Of a DNA stretch of 15,538 nt, positions 7,162 through 15,503 are shown one piece after another. Source of the DNA: an uncultured Blautia sp. (GTDB taxonomy: Bacteria; Bacillota; Clostridia; Lachnospirales; Lachnospiraceae); contig CAKROE010000056.1 in NCBI GenBank assembly GCA_934371915.1, positions 1 through 15,538 on the forward strand, read 5' to 3'. The stretch's first letter is position 1; the number at the start of each line of letters is the position of its first letter. The position numbers and the translations under genes were made by a program. The notes below the pieces were generated by a model. The model worked only from the letters and a program-made list of their open reading frames with translations, did no database searches and was not told the DNA's origin.

Positions 7162-8310
7162 ATGAAATTTTTTCATTTATCGGATCTGCATATAGGATTA
7201 AAACTGATGAACCGGGATCTACGGGAAGATCAGGAGTATATTTTGGATGAAATTACAGAGCTGGCACGCAGGGAACAGCCGGATGCGGTTGTGATCGCAG
7301 GCGATATTTATGATAAAGCAATTCCGTCGGCGGAGGCGGTGGAGGTTTTTGACCGTTTTCTGGTCGGACTCACCGAAGCAGTGCCGGATGCAGTTATTAT
7401 GATGATCAGCGGGAACCACGACAGCGCTCCGAGAGTCAACTGTTTCCGCAAAGTCCTTTCCGGGCAGGACATCTATATGGTGGGACAGCCACCGCGTACA
7501 GAGTCAGAATATATCGAAAAAGTAACATTGAATGATGGATATGGAGAGGTGAATTTTTACCTTCTTCCGTTCGTGAAACCATCTATGGTAAAACAGATCA
7601 CAGGTACGGATAAAAACGGAAATAATCTTTCTTATAATGAGACATTGCATCGGCTGATTGATCGTGAAAACATTGATCAGAACCAGAGAAATGTGCTGGT
7701 CAGCCATCAGTTTTATCTCCCGTCAGGCAAAAAGGCAGAAGAAATTGAACGTATGGATTCTGAGATGCGCACCGTCGGAAATATTGATGAGGTATCTGCA
7801 GATGTGCTGGAAAATTTTGATTATGTAGCACTCGGACACATCCACAAACCAATGAAAGTCGGGAGTGAATTTTACCGTTATTGTGGTACGCCGCTTGCCT
7901 GTTCCGTAAGCGAGGCACAGCAGCAAAAAGGTGTAATTATGGTTGAAATGGAAGCAAAAGGAACTGTCAGAACAACGGTTCTTCCGCTGGAACCACTGCA
8001 TCAGGTGAGAGTCATAAAAGGGACACTGGAAGAAGTATTACGGGAAGCCTGTGGGGATTATGTGACCGTAATTCTGACGGACAAAGTTGACCTCGATGTG
8101 ATCGATATGCAGGAAAGAATCCGTCTGGCATTTCCGAATCTGCTCGAAATCCGCAGAGAAAATCAACGAAAAGCAGATTACAGCAGAAGCATTCAGGAAG
8201 AAGAATTGCTGGATCCATATGAACTGTGCTGTTCTTTTCTGAAGGAGATCGATGACGAAGAAAAGTTGATTCTGCAGGATGTACTTCATACTGTTCAGGG
8301 GGTGAAATAA
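7162..8310 (+). CDS. sbcD: Exonuclease SbcCD, nuclease subunit SbcD
   Basis: Mn-dependent calcineurin-like phosphoesterase subunit of the SbcCD (Mre11-Rad50 type) complex, which cleaves hairpins and processes blocked double-strand ends in the cytoplasm. The metal-binding motifs appear in order: SDLHIG (D8, H10), GDIYDKA, SGNHDS, VLVSHQF, and GHIHKP with its His pair. The visible start gives 382 residues, close to E. coli SbcD (400). The C-terminal part (LLDPYELCCSFLKE) is the capping and SbcC-binding region by position. The start at 7162 is chosen from the AAAAGGAG and the motif placement; a 23-residue longer form from 7093 is open but unlikely. sbcC begins one base after its stop, so the subunits are translationally linked. 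Confidence 0.95.
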   Translation: MKFFHLSDLHIGLKLMNRDLREDQEYILDEITELARREQPDAVVIAGDIYDKAIPSAEAVEVFDRFLVGLTEAVPDAVIMMISGNHDSAPRVNCFRKVLSGQDIYMVGQPPRTESEYIEKVTLNDGYGEVNFYLLPFVKPSMVKQITGTDKNGNNLSYNETLHRLIDRENIDQNQRNVLVSHQFYLPSGKKAEEIERMDSEMRTVGNIDEVSADVLENFDYVALGHIHKPMKVGSEFYRYCGTPLACSVSEAQQQKGVIMVEMEAKGTVRTTVLPLEPLHQVRVIKGTLEEVLREACGDYVTVILTDKVDLDVIDMQERIRLAFPNLLEIRRENQRKADYSRSIQEEELLDPYELCCSFLKEIDDEEKLILQDVLHTVQGVK

Positions 8311-8311
8311 C

Positions 8312-11300
8312 ATGAAACCTTTGAAACTGAAAATGCAGGCATTTGGGTCTTATGGTGAGGAAACCCTGATCGATTTTGAAAAAGTAAACCAGAATCTTTT
8401 CCTGATTACAGGTGATACCGGAGCAGGAAAAACAACGATTTTTGATGCGATTGTGTTTGCATTGTACGGTGAAGCAAGTTCCTCTGCAAACAAAAAAGAG
8501 GGTGTGGTTTTGCAGAGTCAGTATGTGGATTTTGCAAAAGAACCATTCGTAGAACTTATCTTTTCAGAGGGGAATGGAGCAGACAGTGAAATCTATACAG
8601 TACGACGTGTTCCGCGTCATTTAAAGCCAATTACAAGAGGTGCCGGTAAGGGAGGACAGCGTGAAATCACAGGTTCTGTCAGCCTTATCATGCCGGATGG
8701 AATGGAATACCCGTCCAAAGAAGCGGACAGTAAACTGCAGGAAATTGTGGGTCTTACAAAGAGTCAGTTTATGCAGGTTGCAATGATCGCACAGGGGGAA
8801 TTTATGGATCTTCTCCGTGCAAAATCAGATGATAAAAAGGTCATTTTTCGGAAGCTTTTTAACACAGAAATGTATCAGGATATTGTGACAGAACTGGGTA
8901 ATCGGAAGCGGGAAAAAGATAAAGAAATTGCGATTTTAAAGACACAGTGTCAGACAGAATGTGTCAGGGTCCGGATACCTGAAACGTATGAATTTCAGAA
9001 AGAAATGCAGCAGTCGAGGAGACAGATTGAAGAAGGACAGATGGCAGGACTTGCTGATTTTATAGATAGATTAGAAGCACTCTGTGACTGGATAAAGAAG
9101 GAACTTGAGGCCGCAGAGCGTACATATCAGGAGGCAGAATGTGTCAGAACAGGTAAGGGAGAGGAACTTGCAAAAGCAGAAGAACTTCTGAAATGGTTTG
9201 TTCAGATGGAAAAAGCAGAGGAAGAACTGCAAAGATATGAGGCACAGGAACCGGAGATGATCCGTGCGAAAGAGCAGGCGGGGCAGATTCGTGCGGTTTA
9301 TGAAATCGCAGAAAAATATAACCAGTATCATGAAGCAGAAACGACGTGGACAGACAGTGTCCGGGCTTTGAAAGAATGGGAAGAAAAAATACCGGAGCTT
9401 CTGAAAGCGCTGAAAGTGGCAGAAACGACAGAAAAAACGGAGCGCCAAAAGTATAATCAGGAAATAGAAAGATACAGTACGATCAGTGAAAAAGTCCGGA
9501 AATCCCGTGAAATCCTGAATGCGATCAGGCAGAAAGAAAAAGAAATTACAGCGGATCAAAAGGCAGCAGAGACCGCAGAGAAGGATTTTGCAGAAGCGGA
9601 AACTGCGCTTGCGAAACAGGAAAAACAGGAATCCGAGTGGAAAAAAGAAAGCGATAAACTGGCGAATACGGATAAAATACTGGCGCAGTGGGAAGCAAAA
9701 AGTCAGGAAGAAGAGAGTTTGCGACAGGAACTGGAAGCAGTGTCTGTTATACGGAATCAGGCAGGAGAAAACCTTGCAAAAGCAAAGAAAAAACTGGAAA
9801 TTTATGCAAAAATCAGTAAGGAATATCAGGAACGTAAGGACAGCTATGAGAAGATGCGGCAGATGTTTCTGAATGAGCAGGCAGGAATGCTTGCGGCTGA
9901 TCTGAAACCGGGAATCCCCTGTCCGGTCTGTGGTTCGACAGATCATCCACATCCGTTCTCAGGAGCAGTGGATCATGTGGATATCTCGCCCGAAAATCTC
10001 CAGAAAATGGCAGAAGATGTGGAAAACTTCCGTGTAAAACAGGAGCAGGCGGCAAACGAATCCCATGCGGCAAAGACCGAGTATGAGACAAGAAAAGAGA
10101 CCTTTGTGGAGGCGGTCAGCAGACTTCGTAACCGCATACAAAAGAGCATTCCGGAGATTCAGAAAGATGCCGGATTGTCCGAAATGAATGAAGCACTTAA
10201 AAACTGGAAAAACGCTATAGATCTTTCACTGAAAACATTGAAAAAAGATGCGGAAAAGCTTGAAAAAATCCGTGAACTTCTTCAGAATGCGGATGATCAG
10301 CGTGGAAAACTGAAAGAAAAACTCGAACTTTGTCGAACAGCTCAGACCGAAACGGCCAGAAAACTTACAGAAGATACGGCACAGTTAAACAGTCTTCGCG
10401 CATCCTGTGAGTTTGCATCAGAAAAAGAAGCGTCTGATACATTGGAAAAAGCAGAAACTGCAAAGCAGGTATCAGAAAAAATCTACAAAAAAGCAGCAGA
10501 TGCACTCGATGCAGCAACATCTGCGAAACAAAATGCGGAGACACTGATCGCAAAATATCAGAAAGAAATCCCTGCACAGGAAGAGAATTTTGCAGTGAAA
10601 AAAACTGCATATATAGACTTCATGCAGGAGAAACAGATGACTGAGGAAGTATGGAAAAAGCTTGCGAAAGAAAACAGCAGGGACGATGAAAAGAAACTGA
10701 CAGATACGGTCAATGCGTACAGAGAAGCGAAAGCAGCAGCGATTGCACAGAAAAAAGCAGCAAGTGAGACGATTGGCGAAGCGCAGAAACCGGATCTTGC
10801 TAAGATAAAAACAGAAAAAGAAGAGGCAGAAACTGTTTATCAGGCGGCAGAAAAGAAGTATAATCAGTTAAAAATGGACTGCAAAAACAATCAGGAGATT
10901 TTGACTGCATTGTCCGCGCGGATGGAGAAGCGCAAAGCAGTTGTAGAGGAACATGCACGGATCGATGCGCTGTACCGCATGACTTCCGGAAATGTAAGCG
11001 GTTCACGAATGGATCTGGAAACTTTTGTACAGAGATATTATCTGGAAAGAATCTTATATGCGGCGAACCGGCGCTTTCAGGAAATGTCGGCAGGGCAGTT
11101 TGAACTGCGGATGTATGATCTCAAAAAAGCCGGCGAGGGAAAAAACAGAGGTCTTGATCTGATGGTGTATTCCACGGTGACAGGAAAAGAGCGTGAAGTA
11201 CGGACACTTTCCGGCGGAGAATCTTTTATGGCGGCGTTGTCCCTTGCACTTGGCATGGCAGATCAGATCCAGCAGAGTTCAGCGGCCATCAATCTGGATA

Positions 11301-11500
11301 TGATGTTTATCGATGAGGGATTTGGCTCGCTTGATGAACATTCCAGAAATCAGGCGGTTCGTGTACTTCAGGAGATGGCGGAAGGATCAAGACTGATCGG
11401 AATTATTTCCCATGTATCGGAGCTGAAACAGGAGATAGAAGATCAGCTGATCGTCACAAAAGATGAAAACGGAAGTCATGTAAAATGGCAGATCAGTTAA
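8312..11500 (+). CDS. sbcC: Exonuclease SbcCD, ATPase subunit SbcC
   Basis: Rad50-like SMC ATPase partner of SbcD. Walker A is GDTGAGKT at residues 34-41. A long Glu/Lys/Ala-rich coiled coil runs from about 190 to the zinc hook, where CPVC (C537 and C540) sits in GIPCPVCGSTDHPHP. The returning coil runs to about residue 900. The ABC signature LSGGE is at 966-970, and Walker B with the catalytic Glu is FIDEGFGSLDE (D1001, E1002), followed by the switch His in IISHVSEL. At 1,062 residues it matches E. coli SbcC (1,048). The hook is almost exactly central, so both coil arms look complete. The start is one base after sbcD, with AGGGGGTGA overlapping the sbcD 3' end. The operon continues into the next gene after 15 bases. 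The frame is intact throughout. Confidence 0.97.
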   Translation: MKPLKLKMQAFGSYGEETLIDFEKVNQNLFLITGDTGAGKTTIFDAIVFALYGEASSSANKKEGVVLQSQYVDFAKEPFVELIFSEGNGADSEIYTVRRVPRHLKPITRGAGKGGQREITGSVSLIMPDGMEYPSKEADSKLQEIVGLTKSQFMQVAMIAQGEFMDLLRAKSDDKKVIFRKLFNTEMYQDIVTELGNRKREKDKEIAILKTQCQTECVRVRIPETYEFQKEMQQSRRQIEEGQMAGLADFIDRLEALCDWIKKELEAAERTYQEAECVRTGKGEELAKAEELLKWFVQMEKAEEELQRYEAQEPEMIRAKEQAGQIRAVYEIAEKYNQYHEAETTWTDSVRALKEWEEKIPELLKALKVAETTEKTERQKYNQEIERYSTISEKVRKSREILNAIRQKEKEITADQKAAETAEKDFAEAETALAKQEKQESEWKKESDKLANTDKILAQWEAKSQEEESLRQELEAVSVIRNQAGENLAKAKKKLEIYAKISKEYQERKDSYEKMRQMFLNEQAGMLAADLKPGIPCPVCGSTDHPHPFSGAVDHVDISPENLQKMAEDVENFRVKQEQAANESHAAKTEYETRKETFVEAVSRLRNRIQKSIPEIQKDAGLSEMNEALKNWKNAIDLSLKTLKKDAEKLEKIRELLQNADDQRGKLKEKLELCRTAQTETARKLTEDTAQLNSLRASCEFASEKEASDTLEKAETAKQVSEKIYKKAADALDAATSAKQNAETLIAKYQKEIPAQEENFAVKKTAYIDFMQEKQMTEEVWKKLAKENSRDDEKKLTDTVNAYREAKAAAIAQKKAASETIGEAQKPDLAKIKTEKEEAETVYQAAEKKYNQLKMDCKNNQEILTALSARMEKRKAVVEEHARIDALYRMTSGNVSGSRMDLETFVQRYYLERILYAANRRFQEMSAGQFELRMYDLKKAGEGKNRGLDLMVYSTVTGKEREVRTLSGGESFMAALSLALGMADQIQQSSAAINLDMMFIDEGFGSLDEHSRNQAVRVLQEMAEGSRLIGIISHVSELKQEIEDQLIVTKDENGSHVKWQIS

Positions 11501-11515
11501 GAGGTATCAGGAAAA

Positions 11516-12502
11516 ATGACACAGGAAACATTGGAAAAACTGGCGCAATTGCTGGAACAGGATCAGTTTGAGCTGATTTTTCCGGAAGATATGCAGGCAG
11601 ATGAAGCAAAAACAGCAGGCGGGGAGACGACAGGCAGAGATATTCGGCTTGTATATTTGATGAACGATGCAGTAGAAAGCTTTCTTGTTTTTCGAAATGC
11701 CCGGATGACGGGGGAGTATCACAGTGAATATCAGGGGCAGCTGCAGGCATCGATGAACCGGCAGGCGGATGGGTATGTGCTGGTCGTCAGACAGGGGACG
11801 ACGGTGCTGACATTGTTTTTTGAAGATCTTGATCTGGAAGTGCACTTATATGAGTATGCATATACCGGTCATTTCTGGGTGAAAAAATATGAGTATCTCC
11901 GGCAACTGGAATACCGGCTGGCAATTTTGCGGGACAAGCGTGATTATCTTGGAGAAGAGTACTGCACCGAAGATGAAAAAGAACTGTCAGTGCTTGTGGA
12001 ATTTCCTCCGTTAAATTACTGCTGTTATCCGGCTGTCCCGGAGAAGTATATCGTACCACGGGAAAATCCCTGGATTCCGTCGGAAAAAGCCATTGCTTAT
12101 ATGAAAGAACTTTCCGCGGAGTGTGGAGATATTTCTTTTGAAAAAATGCTGGAGACATATCGGAAACAGCCGACAAAATTCCGGGCAAAAAGAATCGCAG
12201 CCATGCTTCACAAAACGAAACACGCTGCGGTTGTGGATCTCCTGACAGAAAAACTTCAGAATGCAACGAGAGACTATAAAAGGCGTTTTCCGGGAGAGTT
12301 TTTAGAAGAAAACTATCGAAAAATGTTTGCCAGAGTAAAAGAGCGCCAGCTGGAATTAAAAAATCAGGGAATCCGCGCAGATATTTTACGTGAAGAACCT
12401 TTCACGATCGCGCGTGACTCCCTGGATTATAAACTGTATCTTATGATATGGAAAGAACGCCGGGGTAATCGAATAACAGAAATAGAAGAATATGTCTGTT
12501 AA
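11516..12502 (+). CDS. Uncharacterised protein linked to sbcCD (possibly DUF3878)
   Basis: A 328-residue protein without signal peptide or membrane spans, so cytoplasmic. I do not recognise a catalytic motif. It may belong to the DUF3878 family seen in Lachnospiraceae; that is memory, not a search. The N-terminal half (to about residue 150) alternates beta-type stretches (GYVLVVRQGTTVLTLFFEDL, VHLYEYAYTG) that look like a compact beta fold. The middle has Cys and aromatic residues (NYCCYPAVPEKYIVP), and the C-terminal half is basic and helical (residues about 195-310). ATG 11516 follows sbcC by 15 bases with AGGAAAA close by, so it is probably the third gene of the repair operon. A role with SbcCD is suggested only by this position. 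Its stop shares TTAA with the convergent MATE gene. Confidence 0.85.
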   Translation: MTQETLEKLAQLLEQDQFELIFPEDMQADEAKTAGGETTGRDIRLVYLMNDAVESFLVFRNARMTGEYHSEYQGQLQASMNRQADGYVLVVRQGTTVLTLFFEDLDLEVHLYEYAYTGHFWVKKYEYLRQLEYRLAILRDKRDYLGEEYCTEDEKELSVLVEFPPLNYCCYPAVPEKYIVPRENPWIPSEKAIAYMKELSAECGDISFEKMLETYRKQPTKFRAKRIAAMLHKTKHAAVVDLLTEKLQNATRDYKRRFPGEFLEENYRKMFARVKERQLELKNQGIRADILREEPFTIARDSLDYKLYLMIWKERRGNRITEIEEYVC

Positions 12503-13872
12503 ACATTTTTCATTTTGCCGAGTTCTTTTCTTGCAAAAACGACTGCAAGTACAAAAGCAGCTGCATCTGAGATCGGTCCGGCATACATGACACCATCGAT
12601 TCCCATGAACATCGGGAAGATTACAACAAGTGGCAGCAGGAAGATCACCTGTCTGGTCAATGACATGATGATACCAAGGGTAGCCTTTCCTATAGAAGTA
12701 AAAAATCCTGCAGACATTGGCTGAATGCCGTTGGCAAATGTCAGGAGCATAAAAATCCGCAGATAGTTTTCGGCGAATTTGAAATACAGATCACTTCCGC
12801 CACCGAACATTCCGACGATCTGGTGTGGAAAAAGCTGGAAGCAAAGGAAAAAAATCGTGGCGATGATCGTGCAGGCAGTTGCAGAGTAGCGGTATGTCTG
12901 ACGCACGCGGTCATATTTTCTGGCTCCGTAGTTGAATCCCCAGATGGGCTGTGCACCCTGTGAGATTCCGATGCAGATTGCGAGAAATACCATATTTACT
13001 TTTGAAACAATACCAACACAGGCGATCGGAATGTCACTTCCATAGACAGAAGCGGCGCCGTAATAGCGGAGAATGTTATTCATAACAATCTGTACAGCGG
13101 CAATGGCAATCTGATTGATGCCGGATGCAAGTCCGAGCGAAGCAATGGCACGCAGATGCTTAAGTTTCGGCTTCATCATATCGCGGTCAAGGTACATCTT
13201 ACGGAATTTTGTAAAATAGATCACGACAAGGATTGCAGATACAACCTGCCCGATCACGGTTGCCCATGCACCGCCTTTGATTCCCCATTTAAAACCAAAA
13301 ATAAACAATGGGTCAAGAATCGTATTGATGATTGCACCGGTCAGGGTACACATCATGGAATACGTAGGACTTCGGTCTGCACGGATAAGATGGTTGCCGC
13401 CCACAGATAAGGTAAAAAACGGAAGTCCGATGGCGATGATGCTTACATAGTCTGTAGCATAAGGCATGACTGTATCTGTTGCGCCAAAGAAAACAAGCAG
13501 CGGATGCAAAAAAAGCAAAATGATCGCTGCAATCGACACACCGGTGATGACCAGTGTCGTCAGTGCACTTCCGGCAATTTCACTTGCCTTACGTTCTTTG
13601 CCGGCACCCATTTCGAGATTATAGTTGGATGCGCCGCCGATCCCGAGGAGCAGTGCGGCAGCAGTTGAAATCGTTGTGACCGGAAATGCGATATTTGTCG
13701 CAGCGTTTCCGAGCATTCCGACACCCTGTCCGATAAAAATCTGATCGACAATATTATAAAGAGCGTTGACCAGCATACTGATGATCGCAGGGATTGCAAA
13801 TTTGGCGAGGAGACTGCCGATTGGCGCAATTCCTAGGGGATTGTCCGCGTTTGATGAGTTAGATGGATTCAA
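12499..13872 (-). CDS. MATE-family multidrug/sodium antiporter, MepA-like
   Basis: Inner-membrane efflux protein of the multi-antimicrobial extrusion family, expelling cationic drugs or metabolites in exchange for Na+ or H+. 457 residues, about 12 hydrophobic spans and two repeated halves. The N-terminus PLGIAPIGSLLAKFAIPAII followed by NALYNIVDQIFIG is typical of the MepA-like branch, and the second half opens with GLASGINQIAIAA. The start is TTG at 13870-13872, chosen because AAAGAGGT (minus strand, 13881-13888) lies eight bases upstream and the protein aligns to the family from there. It is a single gene with no adjacent regulator; the palindrome at 13908-13923 is a candidate operator. Its 3' end overlaps the stop of the convergent gene and no terminator separates them. 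The substrate cannot be told from sequence. Confidence 0.93.
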   Translation of the reverse strand: MNPSNSSNADNPLGIAPIGSLLAKFAIPAIISMLVNALYNIVDQIFIGQGVGMLGNAATNIAFPVTTISTAAALLLGIGGASNYNLEMGAGKERKASEIAGSALTTLVITGVSIAAIILLFLHPLLVFFGATDTVMPYATDYVSIIAIGLPFFTLSVGGNHLIRADRSPTYSMMCTLTGAIINTILDPLFIFGFKWGIKGGAWATVIGQVVSAILVVIYFTKFRKMYLDRDMMKPKLKHLRAIASLGLASGINQIAIAAVQIVMNNILRYYGAASVYGSDIPIACVGIVSKVNMVFLAICIGISQGAQPIWGFNYGARKYDRVRQTYRYSATACTIIATIFFLCFQLFPHQIVGMFGGGSDLYFKFAENYLRIFMLLTFANGIQPMSAGFFTSIGKATLGIIMSLTRQVIFLLPLVVIFPMFMGIDGVMYAGPISDAAAFVLAVVFARKELGKMKNV

Positions 13873-13907
13873 AATAAACGACCTCTTTTTTCTATAATAA
13901 TATGTAG

Positions 13908-13923
13908 TACGAAATCATTCGTA
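13908..13923. promoter_or_regulatory. Inverted repeat between divergent MATE and isomerase genes (candidate operator)
   Basis: TACGAA-ATCA-TTCGTA, a perfect 6+6 inverted repeat with a 4-base centre, of the size bound by MarR- or TetR-type dimers. It lies 36 bases upstream of the MATE start and 54 bases upstream of the isomerase start. Its right half is also 17 bases before TATAAC (13941-13946), so it could overlap a weak -35 of the isomerase promoter. Confidence 0.45.
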
Positions 13924-13976
13924 GATATCATAGAAATCAGTATAACATAAAAATAAAGAAAGTGTGAGGGAGAAAT

Positions 13977-15224
13977 ATGAGACAAAAATATCTGATTGAC
14001 ACAGAAGAAAACAAGTTGTTTCTGAAGGAGATGCGAGAAAATCTGCTGAACTTCGGACATCAGTTTCCGGCACCGGACGGAACCTGTTATTATCTCGGGG
14101 ATGACGGGACTCCATGGAAGTCATATAACAGAGACACATTCGAGACATGCAGGATGCCTCATGTTTATACAATCGGAAAATATCTGGGGCATGAAGGCAG
14201 TGAGGAGCTGATCGATGCTGCGGTAAAAGGGCTGAGTGGTGCAGCGAAAGATAAAGAAAACGGCGGATGGTATTCTTCTATTACCCCTGATGGAGGTCAT
14301 GTGGACAATAAACTCTGCTATGTACATGCATTTGTGATCCTTGCTGCTTCAGGAGCTGCGCTTGCAGGACATCCAAAGGGAGAAGAATTACTGCAGGATG
14401 CACTGGATACATATGACCGCTATTTCTGGAATGAAGAGGATGGAATGGCATGTGATACATGGAATACAGAATTTACTGAACTGGATCCGTACAGAGGATT
14501 GAATGCAAACATGCATACGGTGGAAGCATTTCTGGTAGCGGCAGATGTGACGGGGGATGAAAAATACCGGATGAGATGCGGGCGAATTATCAAACATGTG
14601 ATTAGCTGGGCATCAGATAACGAATGGCGGATCCCGGAACATTATACAAGCAACTGGGAACCGGATCTGGAGTGCAACAAGGATCATCCGGATGATCAGT
14701 TCAAACCATATGGGGCAACACCGGGGCATGGTCTGGAATGGGCGAGACTGATCACGCAGTGGGCGCTTTCTACTTATAAGAAAGAGAAAGAAAAAACAGC
14801 TCCTTATATTGAGGCTGCAGAGAAGCTTTTTGACAGGGCTGTAGAAGATGGCTGGAATGCGGATGGTGCACCGGGGATTGTATATACAACAGACTGGGAT
14901 GGCAAACCGGTAGTCCATGACAGAATGCACTGGGTACTTGCCGAGGCAATTAATACATCTGCTGTGCTCTGGCATGTGACAGGAAAACAGAAATATGCAG
15001 AGGCTTATGCGGAGTTTATGGAATATCTGGATGAAAAAGTGTTGGATCACGAAAAAGGTTCCTGGTTTCATCAGATGGATTGTAACAATGTACCGAGCAA
15101 TACTGTATGGCCGGGCAAACCGGATCTTTATCATGCAGTGCAGGCAACTCTGATTCCGTATTATGCGCCGGATCATTCGATTACAGTTGCTGTCAAAGAA
15201 GGAAAAAGGATATTGGAAAAATAA
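13977..15224 (+). CDS. AGE-superfamily sugar isomerase, YihS-like (sulfoquinovose/mannose aldose-ketose isomerase)
   Basis: Predicted (alpha/alpha)6-barrel enzyme of the N-acylglucosamine 2-epimerase superfamily. The closest recognised relative is E. coli/Salmonella YihS, which interconverts sulfoquinovose with 6-deoxy-6-sulfofructose and also mannose, fructose and glucose. Shared landmarks are CRMPHVY (R59), GGWYSS, YRGLNANMHTVEAFL, YGATPGHGLEWARL, GIVYTTDWDGKPVV, GSWFHQMD and KPDLYHAV. The three His that correspond to the YihS catalytic set are H180, H251 and H386. At 415 residues it is the usual length and has no signal peptide, so it is cytoplasmic. ATG 13977 has GAGGGAG at 13966-13972. 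No sulfoglycolysis gene (transaldolase, sulfolactaldehyde enzyme, SQ hydrolase) is within view, so a mannose-type isomerase is equally possible. It stands alone, divergent from the MATE gene, and its 3' end runs into the tandem promoters. Confidence 0.88.
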   Translation: MRQKYLIDTEENKLFLKEMRENLLNFGHQFPAPDGTCYYLGDDGTPWKSYNRDTFETCRMPHVYTIGKYLGHEGSEELIDAAVKGLSGAAKDKENGGWYSSITPDGGHVDNKLCYVHAFVILAASGAALAGHPKGEELLQDALDTYDRYFWNEEDGMACDTWNTEFTELDPYRGLNANMHTVEAFLVAADVTGDEKYRMRCGRIIKHVISWASDNEWRIPEHYTSNWEPDLECNKDHPDDQFKPYGATPGHGLEWARLITQWALSTYKKEKEKTAPYIEAAEKLFDRAVEDGWNADGAPGIVYTTDWDGKPVVHDRMHWVLAEAINTSAVLWHVTGKQKYAEAYAEFMEYLDEKVLDHEKGSWFHQMDCNNVPSNTVWPGKPDLYHAVQATLIPYYAPDHSITVAVKEGKRILEK

Positions 15225-15247
15225 ATTAACTTTTTTTAAAAAATGTG

Positions 15248-15276
15248 TTGACAGCCCGGTTAGAAAGTGTTATTCT
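15248..15276 (+). promoter_or_regulatory. Tandem promoter unit P1 (probable rRNA operon)
   Basis: TTGACA (15248-15253), 17-base spacer, TATTCT (15271-15276), preceded by a T/A tract. The sequence from CCGGT in the spacer to GAGCTGTC after the -10 resembles P2 and P3, so it is a related copy. It is folded into an inverted repeat (separate entry). Confidence 0.65.
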
Positions 15277-15289
15277 AACTGAGCTGTCA
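15249..15289. repeat. 17-base inverted repeat enclosing P1
   Basis: Arms 15249-15265 and 15273-15289 pair with 15 Watson-Crick pairs, one G-T and one mismatch around a 7-base centre. The arms contain the -35 and the -10 of P1. On the minus strand the hairpin is followed, after five bases, by TTTTTT; on the plus strand no T-run follows. It could act as a terminator for leftward transcripts, a weak barrier between the isomerase gene and the rRNA promoters, or an operator. Confidence 0.7.
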
Positions 15290-15350
15290 CGAAGAATTGT
15301 TTCTTCTGGATAAACAATTTGAAAAGTTTTGAAAAAAGCGAAAAAAGTTG

Positions 15351-15379
15351 TTGACAATCCGGTGAGGATGTGATAGAGT
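15351..15379 (+). promoter_or_regulatory. Tandem promoter unit P2 (probable rRNA operon)
   Basis: TTGACA (15351-15356), exact 17-base spacer, TAGAGT (15374-15379), with A-tracts just upstream like an UP element. The early transcript contains a hairpin GTCGC-CTGAGA-GCGAC (15386-15401). Confidence 0.8.
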
Positions 15380-15444
15380 AAACGAGTCGCCTGAGAGCGA
15401 CACACAAACATCAAAAAAGCTTCGAAAAAAACTTAAAAAAGTTC

Positions 15445-15473
15445 TTGACAAGCTCTGATGAATGTGATAAAGT
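15445..15473 (+). promoter_or_regulatory. Tandem promoter unit P3 (probable rRNA operon)
   Basis: TTGACA (15445-15450), exact 17-base spacer, TAAAGT (15468-15473), with strong A-tracts upstream. The bases GTAAACGAG following it are the same as in P2, and a hairpin GCTGTCT-GAG-AGACGGC (15480-15496) follows. Spacing from P2 is 94 bases and from P1 to P2 103 bases. Confidence 0.82.
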
Positions 15474-15503
15474 AAACGAGCTGTCTGAGAGACGGCGAGT
15501 TAA

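Noticed and set aside
9071..9952. Minus-strand 293-codon ORF antisense to sbcC
   Set aside because: Phe/Leu-rich low-complexity translation is the antisense image of the Glu/Lys-rich coiled coil.
15225..15247. T7/A6 tract after the isomerase gene as a terminator
   Set aside because: No GC-rich stem precedes the T-run; the downstream hairpin (15249-15289) lacks a T-run on the plus strand.
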